Source of the DNA: RYN-433 sp036558265
GTDB taxonomy: Bacteria > Planctomycetota > Phycisphaerae > Tepidisphaerales > Tepidisphaeraceae
Length of the DNA stretch: 16,976 bases
Assembly: GCA_036558265.1 (NCBI GenBank)
Contig: DATBFY010000769.1
Span: 1 to 16,976 of the forward strand
Direction of reading: 5' to 3'
The notes beneath the pieces are model-generated. The model had not been told where the DNA came from and made no database searches. It saw only the letters and a program-made list of their open reading frames with translations. Shown here piece by piece: positions 7,236 through 14,914 of this stretch (within the stretch, counting starts at the first letter, position 1; every line of letters starts with the position of its first letter). Made by a program: the position numbers and the translations under genes.

Positions 7236-7314
7236 CTCCCTCTCCCGCGGACGACCTTGGTGCCAACCGCCAACACGCCTGACGCCCGTGGGGGATGGCC
7301 AGGTGAGGGCAGAG
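7236..7314. repeat. 80-bp dispersed hairpin repeat, copy 2
   Basis: Second copy of the element at 5342-5422, same orientation. Shared blocks are CTCCCTCTCCCGCGG, CGACCT, GCCAACACGC, ACGCCCGTGGG, GGCC and GGTGAGGGCAGAG, with a shorter divergent centre. Stem CTCCCGCGG.CG pairs with CG.CCCGTGGG. It lies in the 262-nt gap between the broken zinc-ribbon gene and the end of the glycosyltransferase at 7394; nothing else recognisable is in that gap. Confidence 0.85.
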
Positions 7315-7393
7315 TTAGATTGGGCTGGGCGCTCGCATCTTGCGCCTTCAATGCCGCTCCCTTAAGTCGCACCGCCTGGCGCGCACTTTTATC

Positions 7394-8866
7394 TCACCTC
7401 GCCCCCGCCCCCAGCGGAGCACACCCCACCTCCACCAGTTCATCCAGCGCCCCCGCCAACTTCCGCGTCAGCTCCCGCCGCTCGAACTGCTCCACCGCCG
7501 TCCGATCGGGGGTCAACAGCGCCCTCCCCTCCTGCTTCGCCCGATACAACGCCGCCAGCGCCCCGGCCGCGGCGTTCGCGTCATCCCCCTTGGTCACGAT
7601 CCCCGACTTGCAGTTCTGGATGAACTCCGGCAAATCCCCCTTCGGGCACATCGCCAGGATCGGCCGGCCGCTCCCCAGGTACTCGTACGTCTTGCCCGGC
7701 ACCACCAGTGTCGGCCCGCCGTCCAGCGGCGTGTGGTTCGGCAGAAAAAGCACGTCCGCCGACTCCACCCACGCCACCGACTCCGCATGCGTGCGATAAC
7801 CCAGCAGCCGGACCATCTTCGCCACGCCCGACCGATTGACCATCTCCCGATCCTCGTCGGTCAACTCGCCGACCAGAACCAGCTCCAGCTTCCCATCCGG
7901 AATTTCCCCCCGCTTGATCGCCAGCTCCATCGCCTCCAGAAGATACCGCGGCGTGCGCGTCCACAAGTTGATCGGCCGCCGGGGATATTTCAGCTTGTTC
8001 ATGAACCCCCGCCCCGCCAGCACGTCGTCCCACACTTCCGCCAGCTCCGAGTGGAACATCCCCGTGTGGACGATCCGCAGCACGTCCCGCGGCGCGGAGC
8101 CTTGCGCGTGCGTCGTCTGCCCGAAGTCCGAGCTGTCGAACCCGTTGGTGATCGCGATCACCTTGCTCGGACACGCGTCCCCGATCCCCTGGATCTCGCG
8201 CGCGAACTCCTCCGCCACCGACACCGCCGCCTGGGGCGTGTTCATCACCACCAGGTCTGCCGCCGCCAGCGCCCGGCTCATATGCACCCAGTCGCGGGAC
8301 GCGTGCCACCGCGTCGGATAGATCCGCGTCTCATCCAGCGCCCACGGGTCGCGCAGATCGAACACCAGCGGCAACCCCGTCCGCCGCTTGAGTTCCAACC
8401 CCGCGCGGTACGCCGTGAACGGCGACATCGTCACCACGATCGCCTGCGGCTTAAACTCATTCACCAGTTCCATCCCCAGCCGCACCGCCGGCTCGCACCA
8501 CCACCCCATCGGGTCCGTCACGTTCAGCCGCTGCCGCCACTTCGACTGCGCTCGGTCATACGCCCGTTTCTCATCCGCCGTCAGCGTCGTGTAGCGCACG
8601 GCCGCCCCCTCGGGCAGCTCGTTGAGCAGCGTCGGATCCTGCACCTTGGTCGCATTGTCCTGCTGAACGGTCGCGCCGGCGTTGGCGACAACTAATGGCC
8701 GCCACCCGAATTGCGGCAGGTATTTGGCAAATTTCAGTGAGCGCTGCACCGCCGCCCCGCCCCGCGGTGGAAAGAAATAAGCGAGATAAAGAACGTTGCG
8801 CGCCACAGGAGTCTGATCGCTGGTGAACGACGGCCGAGGATAGAGGATCGACGGTGCGGATGCCAT
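7394..8866 (-). CDS. Glycosyltransferase family 4 (GT-B fold)
   Basis: The 490-aa protein has the two-domain layout of GT4 retaining transferases. The N-terminal domain starts VLYLAYFFPPRGGAAVQRSLKFAKYLP, the usual acceptor-side glycine loop of this subfamily, and contains LPLVFDLRDPWA. The C-terminal domain has ITNGFDSSDF, LRIVHTGMF, LELVLVGELTDEDR, VRLLGYRTHAESVAWVESADVLFLPNHT and PGKTYEYLGSGRPILAM, where E in TYEYLGSG corresponds to the nucleotide-sugar-binding acidic residue. It probably acts at the inner face of the inner membrane. I prefer ATG 8866 (MASAPSILYP), preceded by GAGGG about 9 nt upstream; a longer frame to 8908 would translate part of the 8900-8916 palindrome. It is the last gene of the right-hand transferase run, 50 nt after the next GT4. 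Confidence 0.85.
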   Translation of the reverse strand: MASAPSILYPRPSFTSDQTPVARNVLYLAYFFPPRGGAAVQRSLKFAKYLPQFGWRPLVVANAGATVQQDNATKVQDPTLLNELPEGAAVRYTTLTADEKRAYDRAQSKWRQRLNVTDPMGWWCEPAVRLGMELVNEFKPQAIVVTMSPFTAYRAGLELKRRTGLPLVFDLRDPWALDETRIYPTRWHASRDWVHMSRALAAADLVVMNTPQAAVSVAEEFAREIQGIGDACPSKVIAITNGFDSSDFGQTTHAQGSAPRDVLRIVHTGMFHSELAEVWDDVLAGRGFMNKLKYPRRPINLWTRTPRYLLEAMELAIKRGEIPDGKLELVLVGELTDEDREMVNRSGVAKMVRLLGYRTHAESVAWVESADVLFLPNHTPLDGGPTLVVPGKTYEYLGSGRPILAMCPKGDLPEFIQNCKSGIVTKGDDANAAAGALAALYRAKQEGRALLTPDRTAVEQFERRELTRKLAGALDELVEVGCAPLGAGAR

Positions 8867-8899
8867 GAGCCAATGCCCTCGCGCTCGCGAACGAAATAC

Positions 8900-8916
8900 G
8901 TTCCGCACAGCGGAAC
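8900..8916. repeat. GTTCCGC-ACA-GCGGAAC palindrome at a stop codon
   Basis: Perfect 7-bp stem with 3-nt loop, abutting the TAG stop (8917-8919) of the upstream glycosyltransferase. The minus-strand reading TAGGTTCCGCTGTGCGGAAC resembles a short dispersed palindrome I have seen in planctomycete-type intergenic regions. Only one copy is in the window. Confidence 0.55.
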
Positions 8917-10068
8917 CTACGGGACGACCAATTCCGGTTCGTCTCCCGCATTAAATATCGGCACGCCCCGGGGGCTCGTTCCATCCCTGGCCGACCGATA
9001 AATCTCCCCCATCAACCTCGTGTTATCCTTCCAGTCGTAGTAGCGCTCGACGAAGCGGCGGCCAGCCAGGCCCATCCGGCGGCGACGCTCCGGGTCGTCG
9101 ATCAACGATATACATGCCTGCGACAGCGCATCGACGTCCCGGGCGGGCACCAGAAGCCCGGTCTTCTCATGGATGACCGCCTCCGGGACACCCCCCACGC
9201 GAGTGGCCACCACGGGCACACCCGACGCCGAGGCCTCGATCGCCGCCACCCCGAATGTCTCGCTCTCGTACACGCTGGGCATCACCATCAGGTCGAATGA
9301 GCGGATCAACTCCGGCACCTTGTCGTGATCCACCCGACCCAGGATCTGAACCGCCTTCCCGAGGTTCAGTTCCGCCACCCGCCGCTCGAGCTGCTCCTGC
9401 ATCTCACCCTTTCCGGCGAGCACCAGCCGGGTATTGGGTCGCGCCGCGTGGATCTTTGCGAACGCCTCCACCATCACGTCCGGTCCGTATTTGGGCTTCA
9501 ACCACTTGACGAACCCCAATACAACCTCTCCTCCGGCGCTGGGCGTTTGGCGCACCTGAAACCGCGCGAGATCCACGCCAAATGGAATCACGTGAATCGG
9601 TCGATCCGCCGCCATGTATCGCGCCGTCTCCCGCGCCAGTTGGTGCGTCGTCGCGGTCACGATCCGGCAGCGCTCGAGCATCCGCTTCAAGCTCGCCTGC
9701 GCCTTCGGGTCCGGCCCGCGGTCGAAGATCACGTCCTGCCCCCACGTGGATGCCACCATCGGGACGCGCACCCCATCCCAGTAAAACGCCCGCCCCCCCT
9801 CCGAGACAAAGTGGAAATGAATCAGTTGCGGATCGATCTGGCGGATCAGCCGCCGGAATGGCCCTAAGTCCAGAAGCATCCGGGCTTTGGGAATCCGGTG
9901 ATACCACCGGCGCTCCGGCGGGAACTTGCACACCCGTACCCCCGTGATCGGATCAGAATACGGTGACAGTACCGTCACCTCCGCCCCGCCCTCCCGCGCC
10001 CACTTCGCCCACCGGTGCGTGTGCGTGGTCGACGAATCCGCCACGATCAAGAGCCGCAACCCCTTCAT
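8917..10068 (-). CDS. Glycosyltransferase family 4 (GT-B fold)
   Basis: The 383-aa protein opens MKGLRLLIVADSSTTHTHRWAKW, a classic GT4 N-terminus in which the histidine and arginine lie in the glycine-type loop. The C-terminal domain has VIPFGVDLARF, VLGFVKWLKPKYG, LVLAGKGEM, VQILGRVDHDKVPELIRSFDLMVMPSVY and ESETFGVAAIEASASG. The E-x7-E motif (E-TFGVAAI-E) that binds the nucleotide sugar is complete, followed by GVPVVATRVGGVPEAV. The start at 10068 forms an ATGA overlap with the TGA of the upstream GT2 gene, which indicates translational coupling; the upstream-extended frame to 10101 is therefore rejected. Donor and acceptor cannot be told from sequence. Confidence 0.88.
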   Translation of the reverse strand: MKGLRLLIVADSSTTHTHRWAKWAREGGAEVTVLSPYSDPITGVRVCKFPPERRWYHRIPKARMLLDLGPFRRLIRQIDPQLIHFHFVSEGGRAFYWDGVRVPMVASTWGQDVIFDRGPDPKAQASLKRMLERCRIVTATTHQLARETARYMAADRPIHVIPFGVDLARFQVRQTPSAGGEVVLGFVKWLKPKYGPDVMVEAFAKIHAARPNTRLVLAGKGEMQEQLERRVAELNLGKAVQILGRVDHDKVPELIRSFDLMVMPSVYESETFGVAAIEASASGVPVVATRVGGVPEAVIHEKTGLLVPARDVDALSQACISLIDDPERRRRMGLAGRRFVERYYDWKDNTRLMGEIYRSARDGTSPRGVPIFNAGDEPELVVP

Positions 10069-11066
10069 CGGGCGACCACCCCGCCGGTTCGCTGGATCCA
10101 CTCATTCCGCTGGTATTCGCCAAGCGCCCGGATCACCCACGCATACGCCTGTCCCACCCACATGGGCTGGTCGCGCATCAGGATGCCCAGCTTGTACCGC
10201 CAGGTCTGGGGCGAGAGGTCGTTTTCCAGGAGGGGCGCGTAGCCGTTGGCGTGCTTGCCCTCGCGCATGATCTGTTCCTGGAGCAGCGTGATCTGCTTCT
10301 GAATCCGTGTGGTTAACACCTCTCGGCTGAAGTCGTCCGTCACGTCGGGCAGGTGGCGCAGGTTCATCTTGATGTTGCCCGAGAGCGCCAGCGTGTCGTT
10401 TTTCGGTAAGTTGTCGGGATGACTGCGGTTACAGGCCAGTGCCTTGACCGTGTAGCACATGTCGTAGCGCTTGCCGATGCGGTACCACAGGTCCCAGTCC
10501 TCGACCACCGGCAGCGACAGGTCGAAATCGCCCACGCCTGCAATCACCGACCGCCGCACCACCACCCCGCTGGTCTGCGTCGGCATGTATCGGATAATGC
10601 GATTGAACGGCTCGCGGAGCACCCCCTCTTCGGGCTCGGGGTCGATGTACATCCGCCGCTCGGCGAAGACGACGTCGTTGTCGTCGATGCCCAGGATGCC
10701 CGAGAACCCCATTCCGCAATCCGGGTGCTCATCCAGCAGGCGAACGACCGTTTCCAGGAAGGTCGGCAGCCACAGGTCGTCGCTGTCGAGGAACGCGAAC
10801 AGGCTCCCCCGCGCCAGTTTCATCCCCACGTTGCGCGCCGTGGGCGCCTTCTGGTTCCGCTGCTGGTGGAAGATGACGTCAACGCCCCGCCCCGCCAGGT
10901 AATCCCGCCGGCTGGCGACGACCTCCACGGTGTTGTCGGTGCTGCCGTCATCGACGATCACGGCCTCGATCGGGCGATACCGCTGCGCGGCGATGCTGTC
11001 GAGCGCGCGCACGAGCAGCGCCGCCCGGTTGTAGGTGGGGATGATGGTCGAGACCAGTTCGGCCAT
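10065..11066 (-). CDS. Glycosyltransferase family 2
   Basis: This 333-aa GT-A inverting transferase begins VSTIIPTYNRAALLVRALDSI and has AVIVDDGSTDNTVEVV, NVGMKLARGSLFAFLDSDDLW (the DxD metal site, DSDD), and VVEDWDLWYRIG, whose ED pair is the expected catalytic-base region. No membrane span is evident, so it is probably a peripheral cytoplasmic enzyme. The stop overlaps the next start by ATGA, tying it to the downstream GT4 in one operon. ATG 11066 has no clear ribosome binding site. The start lies 15 nt downstream of the left arm of repeat element 2, so the 5' leader of this cistron passes through that hairpin. Confidence 0.88.
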   Translation of the reverse strand: MAELVSTIIPTYNRAALLVRALDSIAAQRYRPIEAVIVDDGSTDNTVEVVASRRDYLAGRGVDVIFHQQRNQKAPTARNVGMKLARGSLFAFLDSDDLWLPTFLETVVRLLDEHPDCGMGFSGILGIDDNDVVFAERRMYIDPEPEEGVLREPFNRIIRYMPTQTSGVVVRRSVIAGVGDFDLSLPVVEDWDLWYRIGKRYDMCYTVKALACNRSHPDNLPKNDTLALSGNIKMNLRHLPDVTDDFSREVLTTRIQKQITLLQEQIMREGKHANGYAPLLENDLSPQTWRYKLGILMRDQPMWVGQAYAWVIRALGEYQRNEWIQRTGGVVAR

Positions 11067-11081
11067 GGCAGAAGGGATTCA

Positions 11082-11210
11082 CCACGAAGGCACGAAGACA
11101 CGAACAGAATACCTATTTTAACGGAAGGCTTTGCTCGATCCTATCTGGGCAACTGCCCTCACGATTTCACGCGCTCTTCTGTCTCCCTTCGTGGCTTCGT
11201 GCCTTCGTGG
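11082..11210. repeat. Inverted octad-repeat element 2 (CACGAAGG units)
   Basis: Left arm 11083-11106: CACGAAGG, CACGAAGA, CACGAACA. Right arm, minus strand 11209 to 11186: CACGAAGG, CACGAAGC, CACGAAGG. The inward-read arms 11082-11105 and 11210-11187 agree at 22 of 24 positions. The core of ~80 nt has an AT-richer patch (TATTTTAA near 11113) but no gene. The right arm lies inside the 3' end of the GT4 reading frame. It has the same layout as the elements at 171, 13511 and 14915, but the unit is 8 bp and unrelated in sequence. Confidence 0.85.
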
Positions 11211-12436
11211 CGCACCTCTGTGGATTCATCGGCCATCCATCGCGCGATCGTGCTAACTTCGTGCTGGAGCGAAAATTCCGCCTCGGCCTTGACCCGGGCT
11301 GCCCCGGCCATGGCTCGATAATCCACGGCCGGGAGGTCAATCATCTCCTCCATTGCCCGCGCAAGTTCTGCCGGGTCGTCCGGGGGCACCAGGGTGCCCG
11401 TCCCGGGGGAAACGGTTTCGTGCAGGCCCAATAATCTCGTCGATATCGCCGGCAGGCCGCAGGCCATGCCCTCCCGCAGCGCCAGCGGCATGCCATCACG
11501 GTTGCCGTCTTTTGCGATCACGCACGGCAGGACGAACGAGTCCTGGTCCGGCAGAAACGATTGCAGAAAGCTGGCGTCACGCTTGCCCATGAGCTCGATC
11601 AGGTCCCCGACGTTCAACTCGGCGATCCGTTTCTCGAAATCGCCCCGCAAGGGCCCGTCGCCAACGATGCTGACCTTGAAATCCCGCCGCTTGCGGGCGA
11701 GCAGGCCTACCGCCTCGATCAGCACGTGAAACCCTTTGATCTCGACCAGCCTGCCCGTCCCCGCGAACCGGAACGGCCGATGCGGATCGTGGGGCCTGGG
11801 TCTGAACCGCTCGATGTCGATTCCGTTGGCCAGCACCTTGACCTTCTCCGGCGGCAAGCCCGGCGCGAGCTTCAGGATCGCCTCGCGGTTGTAGTGTGAG
11901 ACCGTGACCACCACCCGGCATTGACCCAGCGTCCAGTCGAACCACGTCGACATCGGGTTAACAAAGATGTCGTGGGCCTGCAGGGTCACGCCCAGCGGCA
12001 GGTCGAGCAACCGCGACGCCCAGAACCCCAGCAGCAACTGCCGCATCGCGAAGTGGACGTAGAGCCAGTCGAACCGCTCGGCATCGATCTGCTCGATGGC
12101 GGCGTCCCAGGTCAGCCGATCCCGCCAGAGCTCATCGGTCATGGCCGCCGGCTGTTGGTTGTACTTTCGCGCCAGTGCCGCGCCGTGTTTCCGCATCAAC
12201 CGCCGACGCGCCCCGAGCTTGGTCAGTTTCCGTATGAAAGGGTGACCGCCCAGTCCCTTCACCCGGATCGTCTTGCCCTTGATCTGGTAGTTGGGGTTTC
12301 GCTCGGTCGCGGGGTCCGCCTTCCCCAGCGAGATCGCGACGACCTCGTGCCCCAGCGCCTCCAGGCCCTTCATGTCGTTGACGACGAAGGTTTCGGAGAG
12401 GACCGGGAAGTCGGCGATGAGGTAACCGATTTTCAT
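11159..12436 (-). CDS. Glycosyltransferase family 4, WcaL/AmsK-like
   Basis: The 425-aa protein starts KIGYLIADFPVLSETFVVNDMKGLEALGHEV, matching the FP-x-SETF signature of colanic-acid/amylovoran-type galactosyltransferases such as WcaL and AmsK. Later motifs are LGVTLQAHDIF, VLANGIDIERFRP, FAGTGRLVEIKGFHVLIEAV, VSIVGDGPLRGDF and DGMPLALREGMACGLPAISTRLLGLHE, with the C-terminal-domain acidic residue in REGMACG. ATG 12436 is chosen because homology begins at this methionine; an upstream ATG at 12478 has no homologous sequence behind it. The last ~18 residues, from RHEGTKPRRE, are translated from the right arm of repeat element 2, so the native C-terminus has apparently been replaced or extended by the insertion. 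Confidence 0.87.
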   Translation of the reverse strand: MKIGYLIADFPVLSETFVVNDMKGLEALGHEVVAISLGKADPATERNPNYQIKGKTIRVKGLGGHPFIRKLTKLGARRRLMRKHGAALARKYNQQPAAMTDELWRDRLTWDAAIEQIDAERFDWLYVHFAMRQLLLGFWASRLLDLPLGVTLQAHDIFVNPMSTWFDWTLGQCRVVVTVSHYNREAILKLAPGLPPEKVKVLANGIDIERFRPRPHDPHRPFRFAGTGRLVEIKGFHVLIEAVGLLARKRRDFKVSIVGDGPLRGDFEKRIAELNVGDLIELMGKRDASFLQSFLPDQDSFVLPCVIAKDGNRDGMPLALREGMACGLPAISTRLLGLHETVSPGTGTLVPPDDPAELARAMEEMIDLPAVDYRAMAGAARVKAEAEFSLQHEVSTIARWMADESTEVRHEGTKPRRETEERVKS

Positions 12437-12481
12437 AATGAACAACGGGTCGCGCGCGGCATGGCGAAGGCACGCCAAGCC

Positions 12482-12576
12482 GTCATCCCGAGCGAAGCGA
12501 AGGATCCTGCCGAGAACGGCGTTTGACGTCCATTCCGGGCCAGATCCTTCGGTCGTTGAAACTCCCTCGGGATGAC
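12482..12576. repeat. 95-bp palindromic element (GTCATCCCGAG ends)
   Basis: GTCATCCCGAG (12482-12492) and CTCGGGATGAC (12566-12576) are perfect 11-bp inverted ends. An inner pair, CGAAGGATC (12498-12506) and GATCCTTCG (12543-12551), matches over 9 bp. The left arm has the compact GCGAAG spacer, the right arm a longer GGAGTTTCAACGAC-type spacer. This wording is a widespread intergenic palindrome in many bacterial genomes to my knowledge. It fills the junction between the GT2 stop (12590) and the GT4 start (12436). Confidence 0.8.
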
Positions 12577-12589
12577 GTGCGCGGGAACT

Positions 12590-13492
12590 TCACTGCTCCT
12601 TCATCACGTAGTACGAATCGTCGAACACGCTGCGCTTGACCTTTCTGCTCCCGCGCCACTGCATGAAGCACATGGCGAAGGGGAAGAACAGCTCCTTCCA
12701 GCTCCGCAGACGCCGGTGGATGAACGCGTCCGCCGTCTCGATGTAGCGGCTGGGCTGAACCAGATCCCGCAGGAGCCGGCGCATGGTATAAGGCCAGCCC
12801 AGCTCCGCCCATCCCATCGCGAACGATCCGAAGCGGTCGTTGAGCTGTTTCCACGAATAATCGTGACCGTGCAGGCTTACCGCGTCCCGGACCTGGAGCA
12901 TCTTGCAGCCGCTCTTGAAGAGCTTGACCTGCATGACGCGGTCTTCGATGGCCTCGACGTCGCCGAAGCGAAGCCGCTCCCAGGTCGATCGCCGCAGCGC
13001 GAGGTTCGAGCCGCTGATCGCGATGCGGCCAAATGCCTGGTCGAAGCGGATGGCGACCGAGCGCATCCAGGATCCGTTGTAATCCCAGTAGAAGGCGTAT
13101 TCGCCCGGGGCGGGACGCTGCTCGCCCACCGTGGCGTCGGCGCGGCCATCGAGGATGGGCGCGACCATTTTCGCCAGCCAGGTTTGGTCCCCCGGCACCA
13201 CGTCCTGGCTGATCGTGACGATCGCCTGGCCGCGGCAGTTTTCGAAGAGCGTGTCCCGCGCCGTGCCGAAGCGGAACTGGGCCGGGCGATAGGGGATGAC
13301 CCGACAGCCGCGCGACTCGGCATATTTGTCGGTCCCGTCCTTCGACGCCGAGTCCAGCACGACGATTTCGAACGGCCAATCGGTCCGCTGCTTCGCCAGC
13401 GCATCGATCACGCGAGCGAATAATGCGCCCGCATTGCGCGTGAGAATTCCGACGGAGACGCGGGGGGCGGGATTGCGGGGTTCGTACGCCAT
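12590..13492 (-). CDS. Glycosyltransferase family 2, rhamnosyltransferase-like
   Basis: The 300-aa GT-A protein has VSVGILTRNAGALFARVIDAL, FEIVVLDSASKDGT, FRFGTARDTLFENCRGQAIVTISQDVVPGD, ISGSNLALRRSTWERLRF and DVEAIEDRVMQVKLFKSGCKM, then AVSLHGHDYSWKQLNDR. The SQDVVP segment replaces the usual DxD and is the same type of variant (QD-A-x-P) found in dTDP-rhamnosyltransferases, so rhamnosyl transfer is the best guess. It has no clear transmembrane segment. ATG 13492 has no obvious ribosome binding site. It is flanked on both sides by palindromic elements (13511-13599 upstream, 12482-12576 downstream). Confidence 0.86.
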   Translation of the reverse strand: MAYEPRNPAPRVSVGILTRNAGALFARVIDALAKQRTDWPFEIVVLDSASKDGTDKYAESRGCRVIPYRPAQFRFGTARDTLFENCRGQAIVTISQDVVPGDQTWLAKMVAPILDGRADATVGEQRPAPGEYAFYWDYNGSWMRSVAIRFDQAFGRIAISGSNLALRRSTWERLRFGDVEAIEDRVMQVKLFKSGCKMLQVRDAVSLHGHDYSWKQLNDRFGSFAMGWAELGWPYTMRRLLRDLVQPSRYIETADAFIHRRLRSWKELFFPFAMCFMQWRGSRKVKRSVFDDSYYVMKEQ

Positions 13493-13510
13493 CGTGCCGG
13501 TGTTACAAAT

Positions 13511-13599
13511 ACGAGGATCGAAGATGGAGGATGGACGATGGAGGGATGCCAGGCGCTTTGATATTCCTCCATCCTCGATCTTCCATCTTCGATCCTCGT
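13511..13599. repeat. Inverted heptad-repeat hairpin element 3 (CGAGGAT/CGAAGAT/GGAGGAT units)
   Basis: The left arm from 13512 reads CGAGGAT, CGAAGAT, GGAGGAT, GGACGAT, GGAGGGAT. The right arm on the minus strand from 13598 reads CGAGGAT, CGAAGAT, GGAAGAT, CGAGGAT, GGAGGAAT. The inward-read arms (13511-13548 and 13599-13562) are identical over the first 18 nt and mostly identical over 38 nt, leaving a ~13-nt loop. The unit is exactly 7 bp throughout except the innermost. It lies 11 nt after the wzt-like stop codon and 19 nt before the GT2 start. Confidence 0.9.
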
Positions 13600-13609
13600 C
13601 TTCTCCTGG

Positions 13610-14911
13610 TCACGCCGCCGCGTCCTGTGCGCCCGCCGGCCGCACCTCTGCCGCCGCCCGGGGCTGTTCCCACGTGTGGGGCAGACCGAAGAGGCCGTAG
13701 ACGATCACCTGCTCGTTGAGGATGAAGCGGTTCCGCTCGCTGCCGCCCAGGACGGTGTCGGTGTCGGCGTCGAGGATGCGCACGTTGATGCTGTAGACGT
13801 TGGGCTCGATCAGGACCGGGCCCCACTTGCAGTCGACGTAGCCTTTGCCGGGCTCGATCGGCCCGAGCGTGTGGCCGTCCCGCTGGGTGTCGCAGGTGGC
13901 CGCCAGCACGTCCTCGGCCGCCCATTCGAGGTCGATCGCCACGTGTGGCCGCGCCACGCGGCGCTTGGCGTCGAAGTTGATCCGGATCGTCATCGGGTCG
14001 CCGGTGGAGATCGTGTCGGTGGGCAGGCCGGTCTTGTCGAGGAACTGGACGCCGGTGATCTCGACCTCGGATTTGGGCTTGGGCGTTTGCCCGGGCGCCG
14101 CCGCGTCGCGCTCGGCGTCTTTGGCCTGGTCGATCTTGATCATCTCGACGACGCGCTGGTGGTATTCCTCGACGACTTTCTGCGTCGGCCCTTCGACCAG
14201 TTTCTCCCCTTTCCAGAGCATGAGCGTCTTGTCGCAAAGGTTCCGCACTTCCGCCAGGTTGTGGCTCACGAGGATCATCGTGACGCCGCGGTTGAGCATC
14301 TGCGTCATGCGGTTGTGGCAGCGGTTGCGGAACTCGGTATCGCCGACCGCCAGGACCTCGTCCACCAGCAGCACGTCGGGCTCGATGAACGCCGCCACCG
14401 CGAAGCCCAACCGCACCGCCATCCCGCTGCTGTAGCGCTTGACGGGCGTATCGATGAAGTCGCCGACGCCGGCGAACTCGACGATGTCGGCGAACTTGCT
14501 CTGGACCTCCTTGCGCGTCATGCCGAGGATGGAGCCGTTCAGAAAGACGTTCTCGCGTCCGGTCAGATCCGGGTGGAACCCCGCGCCCACTTCGATCAGG
14601 GCCGAGAGCCGCCCCTCGACGTTGTACGTGCCACGATCCGGCCGCAGGATGCCCGAGAGCAGCTTGAGCGTGGTCGATTTTCCCGAGCCGTTGGGCCCGA
14701 TGATCCCCATCGACTCGCCCTTTTTCAGGTTGAACGACAGGTCCTTGACGGCCCAGAATTCCTGGCCTTTGAGCTGCGCCGGGTCGTGCGCGGCCCCTCT
14801 GCCCAGCAGCTTGCCAAAGCTCGCCGCGATCAGGTCGCGCAGCGTCGTATGCTGCTCGCCCATGGCGAACTTTTTATAGACGTGATCGAAGTGGACGACG
14901 GGATCAGGCAT
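13610..14911 (-). CDS. wzt: Polysaccharide export ABC transporter ATPase with C-terminal glycan-binding domain (Wzt type)
   Basis: The 433-aa protein energises export of a lipid-linked polysaccharide. The ATPase domain shows Walker A GPNGSGKST (72-80), the family-specific EVGAGFHPDLTGRENVFLNG, the signature YSSGM (160-164), Walker B VLLVDEVLAVGD (from 180) and the H-loop in VSHN. An N-terminal extension (FDHVYKKF... to about 50) is usual for Wzt. After a charged linker (about 255-285) the rest (VEITGVQFLDKTG..., NVYSINVRILD, FILNEQVIVYGLFG) is a Wzt_C-type beta-sandwich, which in characterised systems reads the modified non-reducing end of the glycan. ATG 14911 is separated from the permease stop only by the heptad element, and no Shine-Dalgarno sequence is present in that element just upstream. 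Confidence 0.92.
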   Translation of the reverse strand: MPDPVVHFDHVYKKFAMGEQHTTLRDLIAASFGKLLGRGAAHDPAQLKGQEFWAVKDLSFNLKKGESMGIIGPNGSGKSTTLKLLSGILRPDRGTYNVEGRLSALIEVGAGFHPDLTGRENVFLNGSILGMTRKEVQSKFADIVEFAGVGDFIDTPVKRYSSGMAVRLGFAVAAFIEPDVLLVDEVLAVGDTEFRNRCHNRMTQMLNRGVTMILVSHNLAEVRNLCDKTLMLWKGEKLVEGPTQKVVEEYHQRVVEMIKIDQAKDAERDAAAPGQTPKPKSEVEITGVQFLDKTGLPTDTISTGDPMTIRINFDAKRRVARPHVAIDLEWAAEDVLAATCDTQRDGHTLGPIEPGKGYVDCKWGPVLIEPNVYSINVRILDADTDTVLGGSERNRFILNEQVIVYGLFGLPHTWEQPRAAAEVRPAGAQDAAA

Positions 14912-14914
14912 TGT

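Noticed and set aside
7340..8695. Long open frame on the plus strand opposite a glycosyltransferase
   Set aside because: It is antisense to a clear GT4, is dominated by Arg, Pro, His and Gln as expected for the complement of a high-GC gene, and shows no domain.
12437..12478. Extended N-terminus of the WcaL-like GT4 (ATG 12478)
   Set aside because: Family homology begins at MKIGYL (12436); the extra residues have no counterpart.
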